From: CALVGQ01 sp964369385
GTDB lineage: Bacteria > Bacillota_I > Bacilli_A > Erysipelotrichales > Erysipelotrichaceae
Assembly: GCA_964369385.1 (NCBI GenBank)
Contig: CAYJEY010000005.1
Coordinates: 1-64,000, forward strand
DNA length: 64,000 nucleotides
Direction: 5' to 3'
Both the position numbers and the translations under genes were made by a program. Under the pieces are notes generated by a model. It was given only the letters and a program-made list of their open reading frames with translations. It had not been told where the DNA came from and did not search any database. This document shows positions 26,735-35,596 of the stretch, one piece after another. Position 1 is the stretch's first letter, and every line of letters begins with the position of its first letter.

Positions 26735-29221
26735 ATGAAAAAACAAGAATTTAATATCTCAGGGATGACTTGTTCTGCTTGCAGTGGTGCCGTGGAACGT
26801 GCTGTATCTAAGCTTGATGGTGTCCAGCAAGTGCAAGTCAATTTACTAGCTAATAAAATGCAAGTAGAATATGATGATGCCTTGGATGATTTTGTAATTA
26901 TAAGTGCTGTAGAGCACGCAGGATATGGTGCAAGCACAAAATCAAATCAAGATAGTACTAAGCTGGTTAAAAATAAGATTGCTCAAGATGAGTATCATCA
27001 ACTATTAATACGTTGCTTTAGTTCATTTGTGTTTGGCACTCCCCTCTTTTACATCTCAATGGGACACATGATGAATTGGCCACTCCCTCAATTTTTACTT
27101 GGTCATCAAAATGCCTTTAACTTTGCCTTTATACAGTTTTTATTAACTATTGCCCTTACTTTTATTAATCAAAAATTCTTTATCCATGGATTTAAAGCTT
27201 TGTTTAGAAGGAATCCAAATATGGATAGCTTGATTGCGATTGGCTCCTCAGCAGCTATTGTTTATGGAATATATGCCATCTTTCAAATTGTGCATGGTCT
27301 CAGTGTTCAAGATATGCATCTCGTCCATGAATACAGTATGAGTCTTTATTTTGAAACCGCGGGAATGATCCTTGCCTTAATTACTCTTGGAAAAACTCTC
27401 GAAGCTCGCTCTAAGCAAAAAACATCCGATGCGATTGAAAAATTGATTGATATGAGCGCTAAAACAGCCCTCGTTTATCGTAATGGAAAAGAAGAAACAA
27501 TTGATATTGAACAAGTATTGATAGATGATCTTTGCATAGTGAAACAGGGAAGTAAAGTTCCCGTAGATGGTCTTATCATTGAAGGACATGGTAGTCTTGA
27601 TGAATCGATGATTAGTGGAGAAAGTATTCCAGTTGATAAAGGTGCTGGCTCGCAAGTGATCGGATCAACAGTACTTAAGAGTGGTTATCTTAAAATCCGT
27701 GCTACTAAAATTGGACAGGATACAACACTGAATCAAATTATCCAACTTGTAGAAGAAGCTGCATCATCAAAAGCTCCAATATCTCAGTTGGCTGATCGTG
27801 TTTCTTCTGTATTTGTACCCGTAGTAATTTTAATTTCATTGCTCAGTGCTTTTATTTGGCTACTGCTAGGACAAAGTATAGAATTTGCGCTTAGTATTGC
27901 GATTAGTGTACTTGTGATTTCTTGTCCGTGTGCACTAGGACTAGCAACTCCTACGGCAATTATGGTCGCTATGGGAAAAGGAGCAAGCTTAGGCATCCTT
28001 ATTAAATCTGCAAGCTCACTTGAAACTGCTCATCATGTTGATACTGTTATTTTAGATAAAACAGGAACAATTACAATGGGAAAACCACAAGTTAGTGAAT
28101 TCATCTCATTGGATGATCAACTACTTGACTTCGCCTATTCTCTTGAATCACACAGTGACCACCCACTTGCACAAGCACTAGTCGAATATGCAGTAAATCA
28201 AAATGCTTCACTTGTTGAATTAGGACAATTTGAAATGATTGAAGGAGAAGGCGTCTTAGCTATTTATCAATCTAAAACTCTTCTTGGTGGAAATCAAAAA
28301 ATGATGGACCATTACAACATTGATACTAGCCATCTCAATGCACAGTACATAGATCTTTGTGCACAAGGAAAAACCGTACTCTTCTTTGCCTATAATCAAA
28401 AGCTCCTTGGTCTGATTGCCTTAGCCGACTTAATCAAACCCTCTAGCATTGATGCCGTTGATGCCATGAAAAACATGGGATTACGTGTCATCATGGTAAC
28501 AGGAGATCATGAGCTTGTCGCCAAACACATTGCCAATCAAGCTCACATTGATGAAGTCGTTGCCCAAGTCTTACCACAAGACAAGAGCAACATTGTCAAA
28601 AAATATCAAGCTCAAGGAAATCGTGTTGCAATGATTGGAGATGGAATCAACGATGCTCCAGCACTTGCACAAGCCGATGTTGCAATGGCAATCGGCGCTG
28701 GTACAGATGTGGCCATTGAAGCTGCTGATATTGTATTAATTAAGAATGATTTAATGGATGCCCTTAGTGCCATTTCACTCAGTAAGGCAACCCTTCGTAA
28801 TATTAAACAAAACTTATTCTGGGCATTATTTTATAATAGTCTAGGAATTCCATTAGCCGCCGGGCTATTTATCGGTGTATTAGGCTGGAAACTTGACCCT
28901 ATGTTTGGTGCGTTTGCAATGAGTATGAGCTCTGTAAGTGTTGTCGCAAATGCACTTCGCTTACGTTCATTCCAACCTCATATAAAAACTAAAATTAAAG
29001 GAGAATCTCAAATGAAGAAAATCGTAAAAATTGAAGGAATGATGTGTCAACACTGCAAAGGACGTGTAGAAGAAGTCCTAACTAAATTACCTGGTGTGAG
29101 TAATGTTGTTGTTGATCTTGATCAAAAAACAGCTACTTTTGATGCAAGTGATGCAGTAATGAATGATACTATCCAAGCAACGATAGAGGGAGCAGGCTAT
29201 AAAGTCATCGAAATTAAATAA
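26735..29221 (+). CDS. copA: Copper-exporting P1B-type ATPase with C-terminal CopZ-like domain
   Basis: Membrane ATPase that pumps Cu(I) out of the cell. The 828 residues show an N-terminal heavy-metal domain (GMTCSAC, Cys13 and Cys16) and eight predicted membrane helices. The SGES actuator motif, the transmembrane CPC (397-399), the phosphorylated Asp441 in DKTGT, the SDHP nucleotide site and GDGIND (635-640) follow. After the last helix a second heavy-metal domain with GMMCQHC fills residues 760-828, where other bacteria have a separate copZ. The operon is copA-csoR, overlapping by 1 bp. AAGGAG lies 5 bp before the ATG. Confidence 0.95.
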   Translation: MKKQEFNISGMTCSACSGAVERAVSKLDGVQQVQVNLLANKMQVEYDDALDDFVIISAVEHAGYGASTKSNQDSTKLVKNKIAQDEYHQLLIRCFSSFVFGTPLFYISMGHMMNWPLPQFLLGHQNAFNFAFIQFLLTIALTFINQKFFIHGFKALFRRNPNMDSLIAIGSSAAIVYGIYAIFQIVHGLSVQDMHLVHEYSMSLYFETAGMILALITLGKTLEARSKQKTSDAIEKLIDMSAKTALVYRNGKEETIDIEQVLIDDLCIVKQGSKVPVDGLIIEGHGSLDESMISGESIPVDKGAGSQVIGSTVLKSGYLKIRATKIGQDTTLNQIIQLVEEAASSKAPISQLADRVSSVFVPVVILISLLSAFIWLLLGQSIEFALSIAISVLVISCPCALGLATPTAIMVAMGKGASLGILIKSASSLETAHHVDTVILDKTGTITMGKPQVSEFISLDDQLLDFAYSLESHSDHPLAQALVEYAVNQNASLVELGQFEMIEGEGVLAIYQSKTLLGGNQKMMDHYNIDTSHLNAQYIDLCAQGKTVLFFAYNQKLLGLIALADLIKPSSIDAVDAMKNMGLRVIMVTGDHELVAKHIANQAHIDEVVAQVLPQDKSNIVKKYQAQGNRVAMIGDGINDAPALAQADVAMAIGAGTDVAIEAADIVLIKNDLMDALSAISLSKATLRNIKQNLFWALFYNSLGIPLAAGLFIGVLGWKLDPMFGAFAMSMSSVSVVANALRLRSFQPHIKTKIKGESQMKKIVKIEGMMCQHCKGRVEEVLTKLPGVSNVVVDLDQKTATFDASDAVMNDTIQATIEGAGYKVIEIK
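29012..29221 (+). CDS. Possible internally initiated CopZ-like copper chaperone
   Basis: Inside the copA frame, AAAGGAG (28997-29003) sits 8 bp before an in-frame ATG (29012-29014). This site would yield a 69-residue protein, MKKIVKIEGMMCQHCKG onward, exactly one heavy-metal domain of normal CopZ length. The ribosome site is as good as those of real genes here. I infer that the cell may make both the fused ATPase domain and a free chaperone from one reading frame. Alternatively it is a relic of a former separate copZ gene. Confidence 0.5.
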   Translation: MKKIVKIEGMMCQHCKGRVEEVLTKLPGVSNVVVDLDQKTATFDASDAVMNDTIQATIEGAGYKVIEIK

Positions 29222-29484
29222 TGAAAGCAGATAAAAAAGAAATACAAACCCTCTTAAAGACTGCGCGTGGTCAAATTGAAGGTATTCTAAAAATGATTGA
29301 AGAAGACCGTTATTGTGTCGATATTTCCAATCAATTGCTTGCGGTAAACTCTATTATTAAGCGCGCCAATACTAAAGTGCTTGATGCCCATATTCGCTGT
29401 TGTGTAAGTGATGCTGTGCAAAGTGGTAATGCTGATGAAAAGTTAGACGAAATCAGTACCCTCATCGAAAAAATCGCAAAATAA
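29221..29484 (+). CDS. csoR: Copper-sensing repressor CsoR
   Basis: An 87-residue all-helical repressor of the CsoR/RcnR family that releases DNA when it binds Cu(I). The copper ligands are all present with family spacing: Cys32, His57 and Cys61 (C-X24-H-X3-C), in EEDRYCVDI and LDAHIRCCV. The ATG overlaps the copA stop (TAATG), so translation is coupled. It probably represses its own operon through the GC-rich operator at 26704-26722. Confidence 0.92.
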   Translation: MKADKKEIQTLLKTARGQIEGILKMIEEDRYCVDISNQLLAVNSIIKRANTKVLDAHIRCCVSDAVQSGNADEKLDEISTLIEKIAK

Positions 29485-29495
29485 TCAACTAAACA

Positions 29496-29536
29496 AAAAA
29501 CTACGCTGATACGTGTTTTACACGAGCGTAGTTTTT
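29496..29536. terminator. Bidirectional terminator after csoR
   Basis: AAAAACTACGCT (29496-29507) is complementary to AGCGTAGTTTTT (29525-29536), giving a 12-bp stem with T tracts in both directions. It ends the copper operon and the convergent 29-residue gene. Confidence 0.92.
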
Positions 29537-29542
29537 CTATTA

Positions 29543-29632
29543 TTAAGCAAACATTGTTACTAAATAAGGTAGTATCGTTGATAGCACCATAACGATACAA
29601 ATAATGATAATAATAATTTGTCTTGGTTTCAT
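29543..29632 (-). CDS. 29-residue single-helix membrane peptide, Prli42-like
   Basis: AAGGAG lies 11 bp before the ATG (29630-29632) and the frame ends just before the shared terminator. The peptide has a short basic start (MKPRQ) and one hydrophobic helix containing IVMVLSTILPYLVTMF. Length, topology and the MVLST segment resemble Prli42, the tiny membrane peptide that tethers the stressosome in Listeria and has relatives across Firmicutes. No stressosome gene is in the window, so this is a similarity call only. Confidence 0.6.
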   Translation of the reverse strand: MKPRQIIIIIICIVMVLSTILPYLVTMFA

Positions 29633-29780
29633 AGAAAAACTCACTCCTTGCCTACCATTCTAACCTACCTTGGTTGATTACGCAATACTTCATGTGAATC
29701 CTTAGTGAATTTTATTAAATGAGTGATATAACTAAAAATCTAATCTTTTTCATACATTAGCTTCAAAGGTGAGATTTTTT

Positions 29781-30599
29781 CTATTTATATGATTTTTTAT
29801 AATTTAGAGGAGTGATTTTATAAACTTTTTTAAATGCTTTGTACAAACTAACATCACTTTTAAAACCAGTCATATGTGCAATTTCAGTCATTTTTTTATC
29901 CGAAGAAAGCAACAATGTCTTTACATAAGATAATCTTTTACGTGTAATATAATCAATTGGTGTTTGATTCATTATCGACTTAAATGTCCTTAAAAAATAA
30001 TACTCACTATATCCACTAAAATGTGCTAAATCTTTCAATGTGATGTCCTCTGTATAATGTTCCTCAATATAATTAAGCGCCTTTTCAATCATAACACCTT
30101 TGTTTTTAGCTTTGGGGTGTACGAAGTGATTGTTCATATCAGAAAATAAGCGTAGGATTGATGAAGCAATCGAGTACTCATCTACACGTTGATACTTATC
30201 GATGCTTGAAAATAATGAGAAAAAGAAGATCGATGCTTTGATAGAGAAATTCACATCTAACAATTGCAACTCAGTCTTTAAGAAAGCACCTAGCTCTTTT
30301 GAATGGATTAGAGTATAATACATTTCAACATTTTGCAATTCTAACTCTTCTATGTTTTTATAAGGAATAATCACAGTACAATTTTCATTAATGACTTGCT
30401 TATTTAAAATCAAATTTCCTCTAAGAACGTAAATCATTGCGAATGCATCTGGATAGATCATAGCATCAACTGTATAATGTTTGTTCTCAGTTGAGCTCAT
30501 ATGTCCTATTTTTGTGACATAGTGAAGATGATTCAGTGCAAATGATGATACTTGAATCTCATCTCTTCGATAATAACGAATCGTGTTATCTTCTAACAT
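29781..30599 (-). CDS. AraC-family transcriptional regulator
   Basis: The 272-residue protein has an N-terminal cupin-like sensing domain (about 1-160) and a C-terminal double HTH of AraC type. The HTH contains ITLKDLAHFSGYSEYYFLRTF as first helix-turn-helix region and MTEIAHMTGFKSDVSLYKAFKK as second. It lies 160 bp downstream of the corrinoid methyltransferase cluster in the same direction and is the likely regulator of that cluster; the ligand is unknown. Confidence 0.85.
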   Translation of the reverse strand: MLEDNTIRYYRRDEIQVSSFALNHLHYVTKIGHMSSTENKHYTVDAMIYPDAFAMIYVLRGNLILNKQVINENCTVIIPYKNIEELELQNVEMYYTLIHSKELGAFLKTELQLLDVNFSIKASIFFFSLFSSIDKYQRVDEYSIASSILRLFSDMNNHFVHPKAKNKGVMIEKALNYIEEHYTEDITLKDLAHFSGYSEYYFLRTFKSIMNQTPIDYITRKRLSYVKTLLLSSDKKMTEIAHMTGFKSDVSLYKAFKKVYKITPLNYKKSYK

Positions 30600-30759
30600 A
30601 ATATCTCTTACTCACAATATAAATATTGTATTTCTTTCTAAGCCAAATCTATTTTAATATATCTTATGGCTATAGGATATTTTATTTTGTAGTATTTTCA
30701 TACAGTTAATCTATCCTAATCATACTATATCTAAATATCAATACAAAGATTATTTTTTA

Positions 30760-31392
30760 TTAAGCGACTTGACTTACTAATGTGCTTGCCAATTCTACTG
30801 CATTTGGTGTAAAGATATCTGCACCAATTTTATCTGCAAACTCTTGGGTTAAAGGTGCTCCACCTACGGCAATTTTTACATTATTTCTTAAAGATGCAGC
30901 TTCTACTTTATCAATAACATCTTTCATATTGTGCATCGATGTCGTTAATAATGAAGACAAACATAAAAAGTCTGGTTTTTCTCTTTCTACTGCTTCTACA
31001 AATACCTCAGCCTTTACATCGACTCCCAGATCAACGATTTCAAAACCATTTGCCTTTAACATCAATGTACATAAATTTTTACCTATATCATGTAAGTCAC
31101 CCTCTACAGTACCAAAGACCACCTTACCTAATGGCTTTATATCTTCCCCTACTAAATATGGTTCTAAGAGTGCAATTGCCGCATTCATACATCTAGCACC
31201 AATAAGTACTTCAGGGATAAATGCTTTACCTTCTGCCCATTTTTTGGCAATATCATCCATACCGGCTAGTAAACCATCGTCTAATATTTCACGTGCATTT
31301 GCATTTTCTTCTACTTCATCAATAACTAACTTATTAATGTCTTTCATTTTTCCTTTAATAAGTAAACTTCTTATTTCTTCAATTCGACTCAT
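30760..31392 (-). CDS. Corrinoid (B12)-binding methyl-carrier protein
   Basis: A 210-residue protein of the MtaC/MtbC/MttC type. The N-terminal helical cap (about 1-85) is followed by a Rossmann-like cobalamin domain. The B12 signature GDLHDIG supplies the lower ligand His101 within DxHxxG (Asp99, His101, Gly104), and later family motifs include LSSLLTTSM and VGGAPLT. It carries a methyl group on cobalt between a substrate methyltransferase and an acceptor methyltransferase. The ATG overlaps the stop of the UroD-fold gene by 4 bp (ATGA type), so the two are co-translated. Confidence 0.92.
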   Translation of the reverse strand: MSRIEEIRSLLIKGKMKDINKLVIDEVEENANAREILDDGLLAGMDDIAKKWAEGKAFIPEVLIGARCMNAAIALLEPYLVGEDIKPLGKVVFGTVEGDLHDIGKNLCTLMLKANGFEIVDLGVDVKAEVFVEAVEREKPDFLCLSSLLTTSMHNMKDVIDKVEAASLRNNVKIAVGGAPLTQEFADKIGADIFTPNAVELASTLVSQVA

Positions 31393-32471
31393 ATACTACT
31401 ATTCTCGCTTTCATATTTTTTTCCAACTTCAGCACCATAACGATGTGCTTCCTCAATGTATGTCACAATATTTTCAATAGGGACATTATCTTCTACACGA
31501 TTGCTAAATGTAAACAATAGTTTCCCTTTTCCTTTTTGGAAAAATGTATCCACTAAAAATCTTGTCTCTTGGATTACTTCATCTGTTGTCCCAAATGGAA
31601 GTACTTGTTGCAGATCCATACCAACCCAAAATGATAAATCATCTTTATGACTGTCCATAATTTCTTTTTCATTCATTGCAAATTTTTGAATCGGATGCAA
31701 TACATCTACACCAGATTTAATGATTAGTGGTATTAGTGATTTGATATCTCCACATGAATGCACAAACACATGTAGCCCTAGTTCATGAGCACAATCACAG
31801 ATTTCTTTATAGTAAGGGAAGTAAAATTCTTCAAACATCTCTTCAGACATGAATGCACCTTCTTGTAGTCCAAAGTCATCAGCTAAACCGATCGCATCAA
31901 TTTGTGCTTCGTTCACTCCACGTTTCATCGCCGCTTTGAAAAAGCGAACTACCTTTTGGTTTACTTTATGCACATTTTCTGGGTCTGTGTATAAATCCAT
32001 CAAGGAATTTGTCATTCCGCGATATTCCCAAATACGTGACCATGGACCTGCTGATAGCCACAACATACGATATCTTCCATCTGGTTCTGGTGAGTGGCAA
32101 AACATATCAGCATGATTGATATCTGGCGTATCTTCTGATATCTCATTGAAAATATCCCATTCAATGGCTGTTTCCTCATCTACACCAACTCTTGTCGTAC
32201 GCCCAACTCGAGGATCTGCACCTGGCACATCACACCATGTATATTTATCCCCTGTTTCTGAAAATAATGATGGTTTTTTTAGATAAAACACTTGCATATC
32301 ATCAGGATAATCTTCTCTTAATTTATCAATAATGACTCCTTTTTCTTCTGATAAAATATTATTATGAATCCATGTTGCAATCGCAACTGCTGGTCTTTTA
32401 GCACCATTCCCCTCAATTAAATCAATCATTTCTTGACGAGTTAAAGGTTGTACCTTCGCATTTTTAAACAT
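31389..32471 (-). CDS. UroD-fold methyltransferase, likely corrinoid-dependent
   Basis: A 360-residue protein of the uroporphyrinogen decarboxylase superfamily, the fold of MtaA/MtbA and of several O-demethylase methyltransferases. It has HVFVHSCGDIKSLI, the HxC part of the zinc site, but I do not see the second cysteine in the usual SPGC position. Because it is translationally coupled to the corrinoid protein it is the best candidate for the substrate-demethylating enzyme. True haem-pathway UroD is unlikely given this context and length. The substrate is unknown; a methoxy compound is a guess. Confidence 0.8.
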   Translation of the reverse strand: MFKNAKVQPLTRQEMIDLIEGNGAKRPAVAIATWIHNNILSEEKGVIIDKLREDYPDDMQVFYLKKPSLFSETGDKYTWCDVPGADPRVGRTTRVGVDEETAIEWDIFNEISEDTPDINHADMFCHSPEPDGRYRMLWLSAGPWSRIWEYRGMTNSLMDLYTDPENVHKVNQKVVRFFKAAMKRGVNEAQIDAIGLADDFGLQEGAFMSEEMFEEFYFPYYKEICDCAHELGLHVFVHSCGDIKSLIPLIIKSGVDVLHPIQKFAMNEKEIMDSHKDDLSFWVGMDLQQVLPFGTTDEVIQETRFLVDTFFQKGKGKLLFTFSNRVEDNVPIENIVTYIEEAHRYGAEVGKKYESENSSI

Positions 32472-32579
32472 ATTTTACTTCCTCCTTATGTCCTCTATTA
32501 TAGAGCTGTAAATCTCTGAATTTATGCTATATTTTGCCTTCAAACTAACTAATATTGCTTAATTCACATAGATAAATTA

Positions 32580-33467
32580 CTAAATTGTAAATTCTTTTAG
32601 TTCTTCTAATATTGTTGCCTTCCCAATTTCCTTTGTAGAATACAAAACCACAAGGCCTGTTGCACTTTGAATATTTTCTTCAATTGAATAATTGATTTCA
32701 TTTCCACTTAATTCATAGAGATAAAGTGTACCGTCTATAAGGATGTATCCCTTTATACGATATACTTTATCTTTGATATTGTTTATACATTGATTGAAGT
32801 ATTCTAAATCAAGTATATTTTTCAAGCTAATCACTACAGATGAAAATTCTGGAGATTTTATGATTTTTTCATCATTGGCAACGTCCTTATACACATTTGT
32901 TTCATCTAAAATATGATAATCAATCTCACATTTTGTTGCCTCTATCATTAGTGCTTCTTGATTCGTTTCTAAAATGTACTTTAACACATTTGCATGAGTT
33001 GTCTCATCTACAAGATCTGACTTATTGATGATAATCAAATTAGCATATTTTATTTGATTTTGTATGACTCTTATTGTGTTGGACAGTGCAATAGCGTGGC
33101 AGGCATCAACTACAGTGATCATTTTAGTATTGAATGATAATCCTTTACTTTCTAAAAATCGGATTGTTTTCCACAGGGAACTCGGATCTGCAAATCCACT
33201 AGTTTCTACAACGATGGAACTCGGTTTTTCTTGGTAAACTTGCATCATTGCTTCTATGAACTTATCTTGCTTACAAGCACAAAATATCGATCCGCCAGTG
33301 ATTTCTCTAATTCTATTTTCTTTTGCCTGCAATTTGAGTGTATCAATACTTAATTCACCATACTCATTAATAATGACTGCGCTATCTTCATTTAGATACT
33401 CCAAGAGGTGATATAAACAGGTTGTTTTTCCTGCTCCTAAAAATCCCGTAATAATATATAAATTCAT
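32580..33467 (-). CDS. CobW/COG0523 family GTPase
   Basis: A 295-residue G3E P-loop GTPase with the Walker A GFLGAGKTT at residues 7-15, the INEYGE switch-like segment, a metal-binding region GGSIFCACK, ETSG and NKSD. The usual GCxCC metal site is reduced to CxC. Such proteins act as metal chaperones or insertases. In this operon it probably helps mature or load the corrinoid or zinc methyltransferases. It follows the DUF1638 gene by 2 bp; 108 bp separate it from the next gene. Confidence 0.85.
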   Translation of the reverse strand: MNLYIITGFLGAGKTTCLYHLLEYLNEDSAVIINEYGELSIDTLKLQAKENRIREITGGSIFCACKQDKFIEAMMQVYQEKPSSIVVETSGFADPSSLWKTIRFLESKGLSFNTKMITVVDACHAIALSNTIRVIQNQIKYANLIIINKSDLVDETTHANVLKYILETNQEALMIEATKCEIDYHILDETNVYKDVANDEKIIKSPEFSSVVISLKNILDLEYFNQCINNIKDKVYRIKGYILIDGTLYLYELSGNEINYSIEENIQSATGLVVLYSTKEIGKATILEELKEFTI

Positions 33468-33469
33468 TT

Positions 33470-34111
33470 TTAACCTCTTCTAATGATTTCAACCTCATCA
33501 TAGATGCAAGTAATTTTCTCATTTTTTTCTAAAACTAAGGCTGCATCTCCATTTTTATTAAAAAATGAAACGAGTAAATCTAGACTACCTTCAATGACAA
33601 GCGTACTCTTATCCAATTGCTTTAAATGATTAATATCTTCTTGAGAATTGAAGTTCACATAAATGCTTTGTCCTGATTTTTGATGATAAACATCTAATAA
33701 GTAATTGACTGTTTCTTCATCATATTGTGCTAGATATTCTTGTTTAATCTGTGATAAATACTCACTCCCTTGATTGCTACTACACTCCCAGTGATAACTA
33801 GGATATTTGGTAATAACTTCAAAGTATTTTTTATTGCCGCCTAGTAGTGCTGCAAAACAATCATGAACTCGCAGTACAATAAGTTTGGATGACGTGTTAA
33901 TTAAATTATGAATGGCATTGCCACAAATTCCATAAAGTAAATATACTTCTTCAAACTCTAAAGCATCATCTATTTGTGCTTGAAGTAATTCCCTTAGTTT
34001 TTCAGGAGCGTTATGCTGTTTTATCTCTAAATATCGAACTTGATAGTTTTCTGTTAAGTTAAGTTTTTCTAGATAACCCTTATATACTTCACAACTAATA
34101 ATCAATTTCAT
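33470..34111 (-). CDS. DUF1638 family protein
   Basis: A 213-residue protein matching the DUF1638 type seen beside corrinoid methyltransferase genes. Visible segments are LYGICGNAIHNL, LRVHDCFAALLGG, YPSYHWECSS and VIEGSLDLL. The biochemical role is unknown to me. It overlaps the activator gene by 17 bp and precedes the CobW gene by 2 bp, so it belongs to this operon. Confidence 0.75.
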   Translation of the reverse strand: MKLIISCEVYKGYLEKLNLTENYQVRYLEIKQHNAPEKLRELLQAQIDDALEFEEVYLLYGICGNAIHNLINTSSKLIVLRVHDCFAALLGGNKKYFEVITKYPSYHWECSSNQGSEYLSQIKQEYLAQYDEETVNYLLDVYHQKSGQSIYVNFNSQEDINHLKQLDKSTLVIEGSLDLLVSFFNKNGDAALVLEKNEKITCIYDEVEIIRRG

Positions 34112-35591
34112 TTTTAAATACCATATTTTCTATAAACAGTTCATTAAACATTGGATTGTATGCTAGCTCTACTTCTTGTGCATAGCTTAAGACTTCTTCT
34201 ACAATTTGATCATCACAAGTCTCTATTAACCTGCTCAATCCTAAGAGTGCTGAATTTCCTTTTACTTGCACTTTCGCTAAAAGTTGCTCAGGGATAATCC
34301 CCACTTCTACAAGATTCTCTAAATTAGCATGACTTCCAAATCCTCCCGAGATAAACATCACATCTAAATCATCAGGATTGCACTTCGCAAATGCCAATAG
34401 TGTTTCTAGTCCTGCTCTTATTGCTGATTTTGCAAGTTGAAAGTGACGAATATCTTCATTGATTACTTCAATATCCTCTGATATCACAATTGAATCTTCG
34501 ATATATCCGGAAGGTTCAATTATATTTGCACGAATTCCTTCTGCAATAATATCCATGTATCCTGAACCACATATACCAATTATGGCTTTGTCATTAATTG
34601 TTTTAATTTTCCAGCTTCCTTCATCATACTTGGCACCACTAATTGCCCCATTAACACTGGCAATACCACAATGCATATTACTCCCTTCAAAAGCTGGACC
34701 AGCTGCTGTTGCAGTACAATAAAGGGTATTGTTCGCGAACAACGCAAGCTCGCCATTTGTCCCCAAATCAATGAGCACTCCACTTTTTTTCTTTAAAAGT
34801 TCAGTTGCAATTACTCCAGCTACTATATCTCCACCTACAAATGCTGAAATACTAGGTAGGACCGTTACTTGAAACTCAGAACTCAAAGAAGGGAAGAAGT
34901 ACGAACTATTTTTTCTTACGATTGTTTGTAATGTGCAAGTAAATGGTGCTTGACCTAACGGAGTGGGATCCATCCCTAGAAACAAGTAGGACATTACTGA
35001 GTTTCCGCATGCGAGCACTTCGGTGATTTTAAGTGAAGGAAACCGCTTCTCAAAAGTGTCAATTTGTTTCTCAAGTAGTTCATTTAATATATTTCTAAGA
35101 GTATGCACACCATATTTTTTTACTGCTTCAATTCTTGTAATAACGTCTCTTCCATATCTGATTTGAGGATTTGTGAAAGCTTCTTGATGGATTAATGTTC
35201 CTGTATTTAAATGAAAGAAAGCCATAACTACAGTAGTAGTACCTATATCTATGGCTATTTTTACTTCATTTTTCATATTGATATTTCGCTCGATGCGCAT
35301 ATCACTTAGTACCTCAATATTACTTAATTCATCATTACTCCACTCTTCAATCAATAGATCGCTTTGTGCGACTTCATGAAGACAAGCTAATCTTATTTTT
35401 TCATCCAATTCACTTTGAGTAAAGATTTTTTTCTCTAAGGGAGTCGCAGGAAGATCTCCTTCAATAATCCGTACTTTACACTTCCTACAAGTTTTATTTC
35501 CACCACAATCAAAGTTCACATGTAAAGAAGATCCCATACATAATTGTTTTATATTTTCCCCTTTTTTTACAGTGATTTTTTTCATTGACAT
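34095..35591 (-). CDS. Reductive activator of corrinoid proteins (2Fe-2S + ASKHA, RamA/AE type)
   Basis: ATP-dependent reductase that returns inactive Co(II) corrinoid to Co(I). The 498 residues begin with a plant-type [2Fe-2S] ferredoxin domain: Cys29, Cys35, Cys38 and Cys70 in the CX5CX2CXnC pattern. An actin-like ATPase domain of the DUF4445 type follows (DIGTTTVVMAFFHL, DLGTNGELALF, GICGSGYMDIIAEG, SGGFGSHANL). This is the bacterial O-demethylase activating-enzyme form rather than the 4Fe-4S RamA of methanogens. No strong Shine-Dalgarno is seen; ATGs at 35591 and 35585 are both possible. It lies 5 bp after the UroD-thioredoxin gene. Confidence 0.9.
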   Translation of the reverse strand: MSMKKITVKKGENIKQLCMGSSLHVNFDCGGNKTCRKCKVRIIEGDLPATPLEKKIFTQSELDEKIRLACLHEVAQSDLLIEEWSNDELSNIEVLSDMRIERNINMKNEVKIAIDIGTTTVVMAFFHLNTGTLIHQEAFTNPQIRYGRDVITRIEAVKKYGVHTLRNILNELLEKQIDTFEKRFPSLKITEVLACGNSVMSYLFLGMDPTPLGQAPFTCTLQTIVRKNSSYFFPSLSSEFQVTVLPSISAFVGGDIVAGVIATELLKKKSGVLIDLGTNGELALFANNTLYCTATAAGPAFEGSNMHCGIASVNGAISGAKYDEGSWKIKTINDKAIIGICGSGYMDIIAEGIRANIIEPSGYIEDSIVISEDIEVINEDIRHFQLAKSAIRAGLETLLAFAKCNPDDLDVMFISGGFGSHANLENLVEVGIIPEQLLAKVQVKGNSALLGLSRLIETCDDQIVEEVLSYAQEVELAYNPMFNELFIENMVFKNEIDY

Positions 35592-35596
35592 AATGC

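Noticed and set aside
30782..31480. 232-codon plus-strand reading frame opposite the corrinoid gene
   Set aside because: Low-complexity Ser/Ala/Ile-rich shadow of the corrinoid protein gene; no Shine-Dalgarno and the opposite strand is unambiguous.
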